From assembly GCF_017377395.1 (NCBI RefSeq), contig NZ_CP061800.1, positions 620,001 through 684,000 of the forward strand: a stretch of DNA of 64,000 nucleotides, in the 5' to 3' direction. The notes beneath the pieces were generated by a model. The model worked only from the letters and a program-made list of their open reading frames with translations. It ran no database searches and was not told where the DNA came from. The number at the start of each line of letters is the position of its first letter. Positions within the stretch are counted from its first letter, which is position 1. This DNA comes from Desulfonema magnum. GTDB taxonomy: Bacteria > Desulfobacterota > Desulfobacteria > Desulfobacterales > 4be13. Below are positions 10,778 through 19,945 of this stretch, piece by piece. The position numbers and the translations under genes were made by a program.

Positions 10778-13700
10778 TTAATGAATGACTTCTGTCAGAC
10801 ATTGCAATGCCCGGATTGCCCCTTCCAAATCTCCCCGGCGCAATGCGATAATGGCATCTTCCACCGCGGTTCTGCCGTCTCCGTTCAGGTCATATGTCAC
10901 GGTTTCGCCTTCCGCGTCGATTCTGATCCTGAGACACTGGGAAAGTGCGCCGTTCAAATAAAAGCCGCCGGACACGGCTCCGGTGTCACGGGATTCGTCG
11001 TATCTGTCAGACACGGGGATTTCGTTACATCTGAACTCCACAAACTCAAGAACAGAACTGCCTTTCGGGCCGATGACATCAAAGTTCACTGTGACAACGG
11101 TCCCGCTCCCTGTGAATATATCTGATATGGCAAAAATTGCAAGCGATATTTCACCGTCCCTGTCCGTATTGACCGTCAGTTCGTAATCCTCATATTCCAA
11201 AATGCCGCCCGCCAGGATCACATCCGCGGGAGCAAGCATGTCGCTGTCATAGCTGATCCGGATGTCAATGCCTTCCATCGCTGTTTCCTGCTCCAGGATA
11301 ACAGGAACGGACAGTATCTCTCCCGGGGTCACGGTGACGGAGACCTCTGAAACACGGGATGTGCGGAGGGCCCCGGGGGAGGATCCCGGCGAGTAGTTTC
11401 CTGACACATCTCCGGTTATCGCCGCCACAAAGTCCAGGTTTTCCATGTCCGAATCCGGGGATAGCTCCGACGAATCTGTGTCGAACTGCCAGGAGGCCGC
11501 TTTGCCGTTATCACTCATGGCAGGTATCAGACCGGTTGTGAACCTCACCAGCCTCGAAGCGTCCAGACCCGTGACCGAGCCGTTTCCGGTCACATCTGCC
11601 GCTTTTTTCTGCATTTCGCTGAGAACCTGTTTTCCAAGCACGGACAGGGCTATTTTCGAAGCATCTGTCGCACTCAGGCTCTCGGTAACTGCCTCATCAT
11701 CTCTGAACGCCGTGATGGTATAATCTCCCCGGACAACATCGGAAAATGTGTAAGTTCCGGCTTTGTCGGTGAGGGCTGTGTCCGTTACCGGATCACCGGT
11801 ATAAAAATTTGTCCCCTCAAGGGTTATCAGCACATCGGAAACCGGAAGGGCGTTGCTGAAATATGTCACATTTCCGGAAATCGCATACGTGCGGGGGAGG
11901 ACGGTCACGGCAAATTCCTCCGTCACTGTCTTTCCGCCCGATTCGGCTGTCACCGTCACCGTCGCCATTCCGATCTGATCTTCCTGATATGCCAGCGTCA
12001 GGGTGTTTCCCTCCAGCGACGGGACAACCAGCGATGGATTGTCGCCGGATACGGTGAGAATGATGGCCGAATCGTCGTTGTCAATGTCCATGAACATGCC
12101 GGCCAGGTCGGTGACGGTGGCGGGCTCGCCCTCGGTCACTTCCGCGTCTGAAATTTCAGCGGCGACCACGGGCGGGTCGTCAACAGGGTTCACCGTGACC
12201 GTGAATGTGTCTTCCGCAGTTTTGCCGTCCGACTCGCCGGACACGGTTATGACAGCCTCGCCGTGCTGATCCGGCTGGTACGTCAGCGTCAGCGTGTCTC
12301 CGGCAATTTCTGCTGATACCAGATCCGAATTGGTATTTGAGATCAGCGTTTTCACAATGGCCGAAACATCACTGTCAATATCCGTGAACACATCGGAAAG
12401 GACAATGATGTTGTCCGGCGCATCCTCGTCAGCGGTGACATCCGCTATTTCAGCGGCGAGAGTCGGCGGATCATCCACGGGGCTTACAGCGACGGTGACA
12501 TTGAAAGCGGGGCTGTCCGAACTTCCGTCGCTCACTGTGACCGGAACGGTGAGTGTGCCATTGAAATCAGCCACCGGAGTGATCGTGGTTCCCGAAACAG
12601 TGTAACTGGCTCCGCCGGAAACTGTGAGCGTGAACGCGGAACTGTCCGGGTCGGTGATGGTCAGATGGGCAGGGGTCACGGTCAGCGAACTGTCCTCGGA
12701 CACGGTCAGGGGAACCTGTCCGGTGATCTGAGGAACGTCGTTCACTGCTGTCACGGTCACGCTGAGATCATAGGTGTTGCTGTCATCGGTGCCGTCATTC
12801 GCGGTGACCGGAACGGTGAGGGTTCCGTTAAAATCGGCTGCCGGCGTGATCGTGGTTCCCGAAACAGTGTAACTGGCTCCGCGGGAGATTGTGAGTGTGA
12901 ACGCGGAACTGTCCGGGTCGGTGATGCTCAGATGGGCAGGGGTCACGGTCAGCGAGCTGTCCTCGGCCACGGACAGGGGAACCTGTCCTGTGATCTGAGG
13001 AACATCGTTCACTGCCGTGACGGTCACACTGAGATTATAGGTGCCGCTGTCACTTGTGCCGTCATTCGCCGTGACCGGAACGGTGAGGGTTCCGTTGAAA
13101 TCCGCGGCCGGGGTGATCGTGGTTCCCGAAACAGTGTAATTGGCTCCGCCGGAGACTGCGAGCGTGAAAACCGAACTGTCCGGGTCGGTGATGGTCAGAT
13201 GGGCAGGGGTCACGGTCAGCGAGCTGTCCTCGGCCACGGACAGGGGAACCTGTCCTGTGATCTGAGGAACATCGTTCACTGCCGTCACGGTCACACTGAG
13301 ATTATAGGTGCCGCTGTCACTTGTGCCGTCATTCGCCGTGACCGGAACGGTGAGGGTTCCGTTGAAATCCGCGGCCGGGGTGATCGTGGTTCCCGAAACA
13401 GTGTAACTGGCTCCGCCGGAGACTGCGAGCGTGAAAACCGAACTGTCCGGGTCGGTGATGGTCAGATGGGCCGGTATGACAGTCAGGGCGGTTTCTTCGG
13501 CCACGGATATCGGATTCTGCCCGGTAATTACCGGCGGATCATCCACAGGAGTGACTGTGACGGTAACGGTGGCAACATTGGAATCATCAGTGCCGTCATT
13601 GGCTTTGTAGGTGAAGCTGTCCGAGCCGTGATAGTTGCCATTGGGAGTGTAGGAAAAAGCGCCGTCAGTGTCCAGTGACACCGAGCCGTTTGCCGGATCG

Positions 13701-15049
13701 CTCACTTTGACGGCTGTCAGAGGATTGGAATCGGGATCGCTGTCATTTGCCAAAATCCCGGGGGCGGAGATATTCAGCTGCGTGTCCTCATTGGTGGTGT
13801 GGCTGTCATTGTCTGCCGTGGGCGCAGTGTTAGCGACATACCTTGCAATGTAGTTTGCAGAGACCCCGCCGGCTGTGGTGAAGTCCCCTCCGGCATAGAA
13901 ATTGCCGCCGCTGTCACACGCCAGCGCACGGACAGCGTTGTTCATGCCGGAGCCGAGTGCGCTCCATGTGCTGCCGTTCCATTTGGCAATGTATTTCGCA
14001 GAGACCCCGCCGGCTGTGGTGAACCACCCTCCGGCATAGAGATTGCCGCCGCTGTCACACGCCAGCGCATAGACAGAGCCGCTCATGCCGGAGCCGAGTG
14101 CGCTCCATATGCTGCCGTTCCATTTGGCAATTCTCTTCGCAGAGACCCCGCCGGCTGTGGTGAAGTTTCCTCCGGCATAGAGATTGCCGCCGCTGTCACA
14201 CGCCAGCGCATAGACAAAGTTGTCCATGCCGTCGCCGAGAGCGCTCCATGCGATGCCGTCCCATTTGGCAATGTATTTCGCAGAGACCCTGCCGGCTGTG
14301 GTGAAGCCCCCTCCGGCATAGAGATTGCCGCCGCTGCACACCAGCGCACAGACAGGGAAGCTCATGCCTATACTTAAGGACCTCCATGTGATGCCGTCCC
14401 ATTTGGCAATGTATTTCGCAGAGACCCTGCCGGCTGTGGTGAAGTTCCCCCCGGCATAGAGATTGCCGTCGCTGTCACACGCCAGCGCATCGACAGGGGT
14501 GTCCATGCCGTCGCCGAGAGCGCTCCATGCGATGCCGTCCCATTTGGCAATGTATTTCGCAGAGACCCCGCCGGCTGTGGTGAAGTACCCTCCGGCATAG
14601 AGATTGCCGCCGCTGTCACACGCCAGCGCACGGACACAGCCGTTCATGCCGGAGCCGAGAGGTGTCCATGCGCTGCCGTCCCATTTGGCAATGTATTTCG
14701 CAGAGACACCGCCGGCTGTGCTGAAGTACCCTCCGGCATAGAGATTGCCGCCGCTGTCACACGCCAGCACACGGACACAGCCGTTCATGTCGGAGCCGAG
14801 GGGACTCCATCCTGCCCGGGCAGGGGAATGCGCTGATGTAATCAGCAAAATAAATGTGAATATGGAAACAAAGACAGGGAACAATTTTTCTGATCCCCTC
14901 TCTTTCCATACCCTCGGCATCCCAAGGAAGGCATCCGTTTTTCCCTGGGCAGGGGACATTTTTTTTGTTATAAGGCCGGCACTGCCAAATATGGCCCGGA
15001 GCGCCGCTGCTATTAGCGTAATTACCAAAACTGACAGGAAAAAATTCAT
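10778..15049 (-). CDS. Propeller/cadherin/dockerin/cohesin surface protein (1423 aa)
   Basis: The start at 15049 has a perfect AAGGAGG site six bases upstream. Residues ~80-390 contain seven 43-44 residue repeats (core SALGSGM, LACDSGGNLYAGG, FTTAGGVSAKYIAKWDG), which suggest a seven-bladed propeller-like or delta-60-type fold. A tandem-95 cadherin module (~400-510) and four about 92-residue VITGQ/VTVTAVNDVP repeats (~515-857) follow, then two further Ig-like modules, a carboxypeptidase-regulatory domain (~1055-1140), a dockerin-like segment (DVTGNGSVTGLDASRLV), a cohesin-like domain (~1240-1380) and a C-terminal calcium-loop motif (DLNGDGRTAVEDAI). Dockerin and cohesin in one chain could permit self-association or binding to the cohesin-like domain of the neighbouring giant protein; that is inference. 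The first 43 residues form one hydrophobic segment, and a second signal-peptide-like stretch begins at Met44 (14920), so the mature start is uncertain. Confidence 0.83.
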   Translation of the reverse strand: MNFFLSVLVITLIAAALRAIFGSAGLITKKMSPAQGKTDAFLGMPRVWKERGSEKLFPVFVSIFTFILLITSAHSPARAGWSPLGSDMNGCVRVLACDSGGNLYAGGYFSTAGGVSAKYIAKWDGSAWTPLGSGMNGCVRALACDSGGNLYAGGYFTTAGGVSAKYIAKWDGIAWSALGDGMDTPVDALACDSDGNLYAGGNFTTAGRVSAKYIAKWDGITWRSLSIGMSFPVCALVCSGGNLYAGGGFTTAGRVSAKYIAKWDGIAWSALGDGMDNFVYALACDSGGNLYAGGNFTTAGGVSAKRIAKWNGSIWSALGSGMSGSVYALACDSGGNLYAGGWFTTAGGVSAKYIAKWNGSTWSALGSGMNNAVRALACDSGGNFYAGGDFTTAGGVSANYIARYVANTAPTADNDSHTTNEDTQLNISAPGILANDSDPDSNPLTAVKVSDPANGSVSLDTDGAFSYTPNGNYHGSDSFTYKANDGTDDSNVATVTVTVTPVDDPPVITGQNPISVAEETALTVIPAHLTITDPDSSVFTLAVSGGASYTVSGTTITPAADFNGTLTVPVTANDGTSDSGTYNLSVTVTAVNDVPQITGQVPLSVAEDSSLTVTPAHLTITDPDSSVFTLAVSGGANYTVSGTTITPAADFNGTLTVPVTANDGTSDSGTYNLSVTVTAVNDVPQITGQVPLSVAEDSSLTVTPAHLSITDPDSSAFTLTISRGASYTVSGTTITPAADFNGTLTVPVTANDGTDDSNTYDLSVTVTAVNDVPQITGQVPLTVSEDSSLTVTPAHLTITDPDSSAFTLTVSGGASYTVSGTTITPVADFNGTLTVPVTVSDGSSDSPAFNVTVAVSPVDDPPTLAAEIADVTADEDAPDNIIVLSDVFTDIDSDVSAIVKTLISNTNSDLVSAEIAGDTLTLTYQPDQHGEAVITVSGESDGKTAEDTFTVTVNPVDDPPVVAAEISDAEVTEGEPATVTDLAGMFMDIDNDDSAIILTVSGDNPSLVVPSLEGNTLTLAYQEDQIGMATVTVTAESGGKTVTEEFAVTVLPRTYAISGNVTYFSNALPVSDVLITLEGTNFYTGDPVTDTALTDKAGTYTFSDVVRGDYTITAFRDDEAVTESLSATDASKIALSVLGKQVLSEMQKKAADVTGNGSVTGLDASRLVRFTTGLIPAMSDNGKAASWQFDTDSSELSPDSDMENLDFVAAITGDVSGNYSPGSSPGALRTSRVSEVSVTVTPGEILSVPVILEQETAMEGIDIRISYDSDMLAPADVILAGGILEYEDYELTVNTDRDGEISLAIFAISDIFTGSGTVVTVNFDVIGPKGSSVLEFVEFRCNEIPVSDRYDESRDTGAVSGGFYLNGALSQCLRIRIDAEGETVTYDLNGDGRTAVEDAIIALRRGDLEGAIRALQCLTEVIH
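12480..13510 (-). repeat. Four about 276-bp coding repeats (VITGQ/VNDVP modules)
   Basis: Four head-to-tail units inside the 1423-aa gene encode 92-residue beta-sandwich modules. The middle ones are nearly identical at DNA level (GTGATCTGAGGAACATCGTT recurs every ~276 bp). Long open frames on the opposite strand across this block come from the repeat composition and are not genes. Confidence 0.85.
13830..14830 (-). repeat. Seven about 130-bp coding repeats (propeller-like region)
   Basis: Seven tandem units of 126-132 bp share the block CCGCCGGCTGTGGTGAAG and encode the 43-44 residue YAGG/SAKYIAKW repeats of the 1423-aa protein. The high DNA identity indicates recent amplification. Confidence 0.85.
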
Positions 15050-15201
15050 GTCTGACCTCCTTTGTTGTTGTTTTTTTTAAGTGTCTGAACCACTGATTAA
15101 CACGGATTGCACGGATTGCACAGATTTTTTTCCGCCTGTCTCTGATTGTCATCTCCCTCGTTTGTTTCGGATAGTCATCTCCGACAGGTTCGCCCTCCTG
15201 C

Positions 15202-15723
15202 TCAGTTCGGATTGGCGTTCAGGGTGCCGTAAGCGTCAACAGCCCCTCCGTAAGTCGCCTGATTATTGGAAAATGTGCAATTGTCGGCTGTCAGTGTCGC
15301 ATCATTGCCTATACAGATGCCTCCGCCCTCACCAGCACCGGTGGCTTTGCCATTGCTGATGGTAAGATTGGCGAGAGTCACGGCAGAAGAACCCGATATA
15401 AAAAAAATACGGACACTGCCGCCCCCGCTCACAGTGATATTATTGGTTTCGCCGTCAATGGTCAGATTTTTGCCTATATCTATCTGGCTGGCAAAAATGA
15501 TGGTGCTGTTGGCAATGCCACTGTCAAAGGTAATGGTTTCACCCGCAGCAGCATCTGCAATGACCTGGGGCAGCGAATCTGCTCCAGTGTCGTTGGTGTT
15601 CATCACCACACCGGCCGTACACGGAACAGCAAAAAACAACACCCCGGTCAGCACCACAATAATCTGAAACAGGCGTGGGGTGTTGTCAAAACTCATTGTT
15701 TTTCGGAGATTTAATGTTTTCAT
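15202..15723 (-). CDS. Truncated right-handed beta-helix (PMP/CSLREA-like) exported protein, 173 aa
   Basis: A signal peptide (LFQIIVVLTGVLFFAVPCTA) is followed by a sequence typical of the N-terminal part of parallel beta-helix proteins: NTNDTGADSLPQVIADAAAG, TITFDSGI, LTIDG, VTLANLTISNGKATGAGEGG and CTFSNNQATYGGAV, the last resembling chlamydial polymorphic-membrane-protein repeats. Family members normally run to many hundreds of residues; this one stops after ~170 at TLNANPN. The last bases (GCTCAGTTCGGATTGGC) resemble the dispersed sequence at 2118-2138, so the gene was probably cut by a repeat-associated rearrangement. It is likely a remnant of a longer adhesin and may be non-functional. 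Confidence 0.65.
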   Translation of the reverse strand: MKTLNLRKTMSFDNTPRLFQIIVVLTGVLFFAVPCTAGVVMNTNDTGADSLPQVIADAAAGETITFDSGIANSTIIFASQIDIGKNLTIDGETNNITVSGGGSVRIFFISGSSAVTLANLTISNGKATGAGEGGGICIGNDATLTADNCTFSNNQATYGGAVDAYGTLNANPN

Positions 15724-16529
15724 AGCGTTTTCCTTTTAATCAGAGACTGTGATAAAAAAGTGACACGGGCTTCAGACAGGATTTTCTGTAAAAACTGAGA
15801 AAATGGCAGAAAATTTAAGTGTAAAATATTTTTGATTACAGATAGTTGATACAAAATCAGGATGCTTTTTATTAATTTTTTTTTAATACATAATTTGTTA
15901 TTATACCTTAAAAGTCAGAAAAAGTAAAGCAAAAAAATAGCGGGATTTATAATCTTTTTTATTCTTTTTATTATTCACAGATCGAAAATGCTTCCAAAAT
16001 ATTCGCCTGGAATTAACAACTTATTGTTATTTCAAATAGTTTTCTCAATCCTACAAAGGCGATTCGCGATCATTTTATAAAAGTCAGTTGTCGGCAAGTA
16101 TTATACAATTTTTATATTTTGTTGTGACTCCGGGAAAGGGGCCAATACTGTTGAGTTAAACGTAAGCGGGTTTTCCGGTGTTTTCTCCGGAGTGCGAAAA
16201 ATGCTTTTTCGCAGGCGCAAAAATATAATTTTTGCACTCCGGACCCGTTCGGAATTGCCTAAAACAGCATTGGGGAAAGGGGTCAGGGGTCAGAGGGCAG
16301 GGCGGCTTTCATGGTTCATTGTGTCGGAATTATCAGGGGACATCGCCGATAAAATACCGAAAAACTTTTGGCCGGGTACTTATAACACCCATTTACAATC
16401 AGCAGATGAAAATTTTTCCCCATGAGAGGGGATTCCGGCGCGGATATCTGCTGATAACAAACAAAGCTTTGACATGTCCGATTTTTTATGGTTTAATATC
16501 GTAAATTATTATAAATAAAGGAGGTTTTT
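15724..16529. repeat. Long AT-rich gap with a 119-bp dispersed element
   Basis: Bases 15724-16143 are AT-rich, with no gene or clear structure that I can support; promoters for the divergent genes on either side should lie here. Bases 16144-16262 are a dispersed 119-bp element with the same length and ends (AATACTG to GCCTAA) as the copy at 29369-29487. Internally it has GCGAAAAATGC/GCAGGCGC and TTTTTGCACTCCGGA palindromes. A lone AAGTACCCGG-type terminus in reverse orientation is at ~16362-16384. Confidence 0.6.
16399..16453. repeat. Short CAGCAGAT-family inverted-repeat element
   Basis: A 55-bp stretch runs from TCAGCAGATGAAAATTTTT to ATATCTGCTGA. Its ends match the termini of the larger elements at 31554-31706, 34329-34554 and 52147-52438. 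It lies upstream of the HlyD-like gene and may be a minimal or decayed copy. Confidence 0.5.
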
Positions 16530-17054
16530 GTGTCAGTCCCGTTTTCCCGTTCCATACATTCTCTCAATGCGAGCCGTTTCCGGGTCCCCCTGGCAACAGC
16601 CATTGTGATGATAATATTTTTAACTATTTGGAGTTTCTGGTTTTTCCTGGCTCGGGTCACACTTTGCGAAACCAGTCAGAAGATCCGCATAACAAAAGGC
16701 AGCCGTGTGCTGGCTGATTTCCCCCCGGGTGTCCTGAACCGTATCCGATGCGGGCAGCATGCCCGTCTGCGTCTTGACGGTGATATCGGAAACAGAGCCG
16801 GAATCATTCCGGCCATTGTTATGAAAGTGAATGATCAGGGCCGCGGAACACGCACAGTCCGGGTTGAACTCTTTCCTCTGCCCGGAGCGGTGATTCCGAC
16901 CCCTCTTTATGAGGGCCTGACCGGTCAGGTTCAGATCGAAGTTGAACACATTTCACCGGCCGTTCTGGTCATGCGTGCTTCCGGGCTGTTTGCTGACACC
17001 TCCAAAATTTCTCTCAGCCCTCAGAAGAAGCGGGGCGAGGGGCGAGGGACGTGA
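16530..17054 (+). CDS. Short HlyD-like membrane-fusion protein (174 aa)
   Basis: Translation begins at GTG 16530, five bases after a strong AAAGGAGG site. One transmembrane segment near the N-terminus (residues ~20-43, PLATAIVMIIFLTIWSFWFF) is followed by ~120 periplasmic residues with beta-strand character. The block PTPLYEGLTGQVQIEVEHIS matches the C-terminal beta-barrel end of HlyD/AcrA-type adaptor proteins (usually P.G..G.v.ie). The long coiled-coil and lipoyl half-motifs of normal 380-450 residue adaptors are missing, so this is a minimal or internally deleted adaptor. It lies 58 bp upstream of the C39-ABC exporter on the same strand and is probably co-transcribed as the accessory protein. 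Assignment relies on context plus the C-terminal block. Confidence 0.62.
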   Translation: MSVPFSRSIHSLNASRFRVPLATAIVMIIFLTIWSFWFFLARVTLCETSQKIRITKGSRVLADFPPGVLNRIRCGQHARLRLDGDIGNRAGIIPAIVMKVNDQGRGTRTVRVELFPLPGAVIPTPLYEGLTGQVQIEVEHISPAVLVMRASGLFADTSKISLSPQKKRGEGRGT

Positions 17055-17112
17055 GGAATGAATTGTATGAGACGTGGGAAGTTTTCAAATAGCAGAGGAT
17101 TAACTCAAACCA

Positions 17113-19845
17113 ATGACATCTGATACTTTTACAACCGAACGGCGATTTTTTGTGCCGGAGGTCGTCCAGACCTCTGCCATGGACTGCGGACCCGCGACCC
17201 TCAAATGTCTCTTGGAAGGCTTCGGCATTTCTGCCAGTTATGGGCGTCTCCGGGAGGCATGTCAGACCAGTGTTGACGGAACCTCCATTAACACGCTGGA
17301 GGAGGTGGCAATAAAACTGGGACTGATCGCGGAACAGATCATGGTCCCGGCTGACCACCTGCTTTTACCCCAGGCTCAGGCGCTGCCCGCGGTTGTGGTG
17401 GTCCGTCTTCCTAACGGACTGGTTCATTTTGTGGTGGCCTGGCGCGTACATGGCCCTTTTGTTCAGATTATGGATCCTTCCACGGGCAGACGATGGCTGA
17501 CACATTCGCGATTTCTCGGCCAGGTTTATGTGCATACCTACCCCTTGCCCGCGGAGACGTGGCGGGACTGGGCAGGCTCAGAAGGATTCTGCGAGCCTCT
17601 GACCCATTGTATCTTTAACCTGGGGATTGAAAGCACACAGGCAGAAACATTGATTGACACGGCATCGCAAGACCCCGGATGGCATTCTTTTGCCGCACTG
17701 GACGCGGCAACCCGCATGGTCAGTGCCATGGTGCGAGCCGGAGGTCTGGATCGCGGAGAAGAAGCCGGAGGTGTTCTTCATTCTTTTTTTGAAAAGGCAA
17801 GGAAACAGTCCTCAGAAAAAAAAGAAATCATTCCTTCAGCCTACTGGTCTGTACGAGTACAGACTGACACGGACGATGAGGAAGAACATCTCTGCTTTAA
17901 AGGGGCTGTGCTTGTGCATGTGGAGGGACGGCGAACCGTCGTCCGTAAGTCTGAGACTGATGAGCCGGAAGAACATGAGGAAGCCGGAGGAGAATCTGAA
18001 CCGCTTTCTCCCGAACTCATAGCCGCACTTGAGGAAGAACCGACTCGGCCGGAGCTTGAAATCCTTCGGTTTTTGCGAAAAGACGGTCTGCTCACGCCTG
18101 CTGTTCTCACAGCCGCCCTGGCAATGGCGGCTTATGGCCTGGCTGTTGAAGTACTCCTGCTTCGGGGACTTCTGGATATTTGCCACACGCTGAACCTCTT
18201 TGGTCAGCGCATCGGCGTCACAGGCGCGGTTCTTATCTTTGTCACCGGACTTCTTTTCCTTGAAATTCCTGTCTCCGTTATCATACTGCGGATGTCTCAG
18301 CGTCTTGAAATCCGTCTGAGAATTGTTTTTCTGAAAAAAATTCCGCGTCTCAGCGACAGGTATTTCCACAGCCGCCTCACCTCGGATATGGCCCAGCGGG
18401 TTCATGAACTTCGCCAGATTCGGACCCTGCCGGGACTGGGAGCAAATTTTCTCCGCTTATGCTTTCAGATCATTCTGACGGCGGCCGGTGTGATCTGTCT
18501 TTTTCCCAACAGCGCCCTGCTTGCCATTTTGGCAACTTTTTTTTCCATTGCCATATCCTTTGCAGCCCAGCCCCTTCTGACAGAGCAGGACCTTCGCCTC
18601 CGTACTCACATCGGGGCACTGAGCCGCTTCTATCTTGATGCGTTGCTCGGACTGATTCCGATCCGTACACACTGCGCGGAACGTGCTGTCCGGCGTGAAC
18701 ATGGAAGTCTGCTGCTGGAATGGATTCGTTCCGGTATGGATTTTTTAAAGGCTGAGATACTCATTCAGGCGGTCGAGGCTTTGGTGGGAACAGGGTTCGC
18801 CATTTGGATTTTATTCAATTACATCAGCCAGGGCGGGGAAGCCAGCGGGGTTTTGTTACTCTTTTACTGGACCCTGAATCTCCCGGCTTTGGGAAATGCG
18901 CTGGCCGGATTTGCCAAACAATATCCCATGCACCGGAACAGAATTCTGAGATTGCTTGAACCCCTGGGCGCACCTGATGAAACCGAAATAAACGGACACG
19001 AAACATCAGAACACTGTTCGCAGAAGACAGCAGAGGAGAAAGGCGTTGCCATATCTTTGGAAAATGTAAGTGTTCGGACAGGGGGACAAACCATTCTGAA
19101 TAACATAAATTGCACCATGCAGCCCCGGGAACATATCGCCATTGTAGGGCCGTCAGGCGCGGGCAAGTCAACATTGGCAGGGCTTTTTTTAGGCTGGCAT
19201 CGTCCATCGCCAGGCCGCATTTTAATTGATGGCGAACTGCTCACCGGACAGCGTCTGCAATCGTTTCGACAGGAAATTGCGTGGGTTGATCCGGCCGTAC
19301 AGATATGGAACCGTACCTTTTTTGAGAATCTTCACTATGGCGCGACCATTTCCAATAGTTCACCTATTACCTCGGCCATTGAAAAGGCTGATCTCCTGAG
19401 CGTGTTGGAAAGACTTCCTCATGGTCTTCAAACAAATCTCGGAGAGGGCGGCGGACTTGTTTCAGGCGGCGAAGGCCAGCGCGTCAGACTGGGACGGGCC
19501 ATGCTGCGTTCCGGGGTCAGGCTGGTGATTCTTGATGAGCCGTTCCGTGGGCTTGACCGGGAAAAACGTCGGGAATTACTGGTCCGGTCCCGTGAGCATT
19601 GGCAGGGAGCAAATCTGATTTTCATCTCCCACGATGTAAGAGAAACCCAGATATTTGAACGGGTGCTGGTGATAGAGCATGGAAAAATCGCGGAGGATGA
19701 TGCACCGGAGAACCTGGCAGCGTCCCCGGGCTCACGTTATCATGCGATGTTAGCCTCAGAAAAAGCTGTATGGAAAGAATTCTGGTCAGGTACCAAATGG
19801 CGGCGGCTTCGCTTGAACAAAGGACGACTGAGTGAAAAAAATTGA
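17113..19845 (+). CDS. Peptidase C39-containing ABC exporter (910 aa)
   Basis: This is an inner-membrane exporter expected to cleave a leader peptide (usually after GG) and pump the product out. The N-terminal ~145 residues are a C39 cysteine protease with its full catalytic set: Q19, C25 in MDCGPATLK, H105 in HFVVAWR and D121 in MDPSTG. An unusual ~170-residue insert with an acidic stretch (EPEEHEEAGGESEP) separates it from the transmembrane region (~330-600). The nucleotide-binding domain (~640-890) has Walker A GPSGAGKST (~679), signature SGGEGQRVRLGRA (~783), Walker B LVILDEP (~805) and H-loop FISHD (~839). The length exceeds the usual ~700-730 residues because of the insert. It follows the short HlyD-like gene. 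No GG-leader precursor peptide or outer-membrane channel was found nearby, so the substrate is unknown. Confidence 0.87.
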   Translation: MTSDTFTTERRFFVPEVVQTSAMDCGPATLKCLLEGFGISASYGRLREACQTSVDGTSINTLEEVAIKLGLIAEQIMVPADHLLLPQAQALPAVVVVRLPNGLVHFVVAWRVHGPFVQIMDPSTGRRWLTHSRFLGQVYVHTYPLPAETWRDWAGSEGFCEPLTHCIFNLGIESTQAETLIDTASQDPGWHSFAALDAATRMVSAMVRAGGLDRGEEAGGVLHSFFEKARKQSSEKKEIIPSAYWSVRVQTDTDDEEEHLCFKGAVLVHVEGRRTVVRKSETDEPEEHEEAGGESEPLSPELIAALEEEPTRPELEILRFLRKDGLLTPAVLTAALAMAAYGLAVEVLLLRGLLDICHTLNLFGQRIGVTGAVLIFVTGLLFLEIPVSVIILRMSQRLEIRLRIVFLKKIPRLSDRYFHSRLTSDMAQRVHELRQIRTLPGLGANFLRLCFQIILTAAGVICLFPNSALLAILATFFSIAISFAAQPLLTEQDLRLRTHIGALSRFYLDALLGLIPIRTHCAERAVRREHGSLLLEWIRSGMDFLKAEILIQAVEALVGTGFAIWILFNYISQGGEASGVLLLFYWTLNLPALGNALAGFAKQYPMHRNRILRLLEPLGAPDETEINGHETSEHCSQKTAEEKGVAISLENVSVRTGGQTILNNINCTMQPREHIAIVGPSGAGKSTLAGLFLGWHRPSPGRILIDGELLTGQRLQSFRQEIAWVDPAVQIWNRTFFENLHYGATISNSSPITSAIEKADLLSVLERLPHGLQTNLGEGGGLVSGGEGQRVRLGRAMLRSGVRLVILDEPFRGLDREKRRELLVRSREHWQGANLIFISHDVRETQIFERVLVIEHGKIAEDDAPENLAASPGSRYHAMLASEKAVWKEFWSGTKWRRLRLNKGRLSEKN

Positions 19846-19860
19846 GAATTTGAAAATCGG

Positions 19861-19945
19861 CAGTGTTCTAAAACTGGACTTGTTCCAATATTTAAAGTAT
19901 TGATTCAGATAGTTATAAAGTTTAGCTCCATTTTTAGAACACTAG
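19861..19945. repeat. Inverted-repeat element AGTGTTCTAAAA
   Basis: The ends CAGTGTTCTAAAACTGGAC and GCTCCATTTTTAGAACACTAG are inverted copies. The interior CCAATATTTAAAG..TGATTCAGATAGTT recurs at 41096-41125, just after the PilZ gene. The right end overlaps the stop codon of the methyltransferase gene, so the last codons of that gene come from the element. Confidence 0.55.

Noticed and set aside
12665..13678. Open frame of 337 codons (GRGHGQ-rich) on the plus strand
   Set aside because: It is antisense to the tandem cadherin-like repeats of the 1423-aa gene, and its repetitive His/Gly/Arg composition follows from those repeats.
15050..15201. Tandem CGGATTGCA motifs after a CACTGATTAACA sequence as regulatory sites
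   Set aside because: They are two short, imperfect copies and resemble common low-complexity intergenic text; nothing links them to a regulator.
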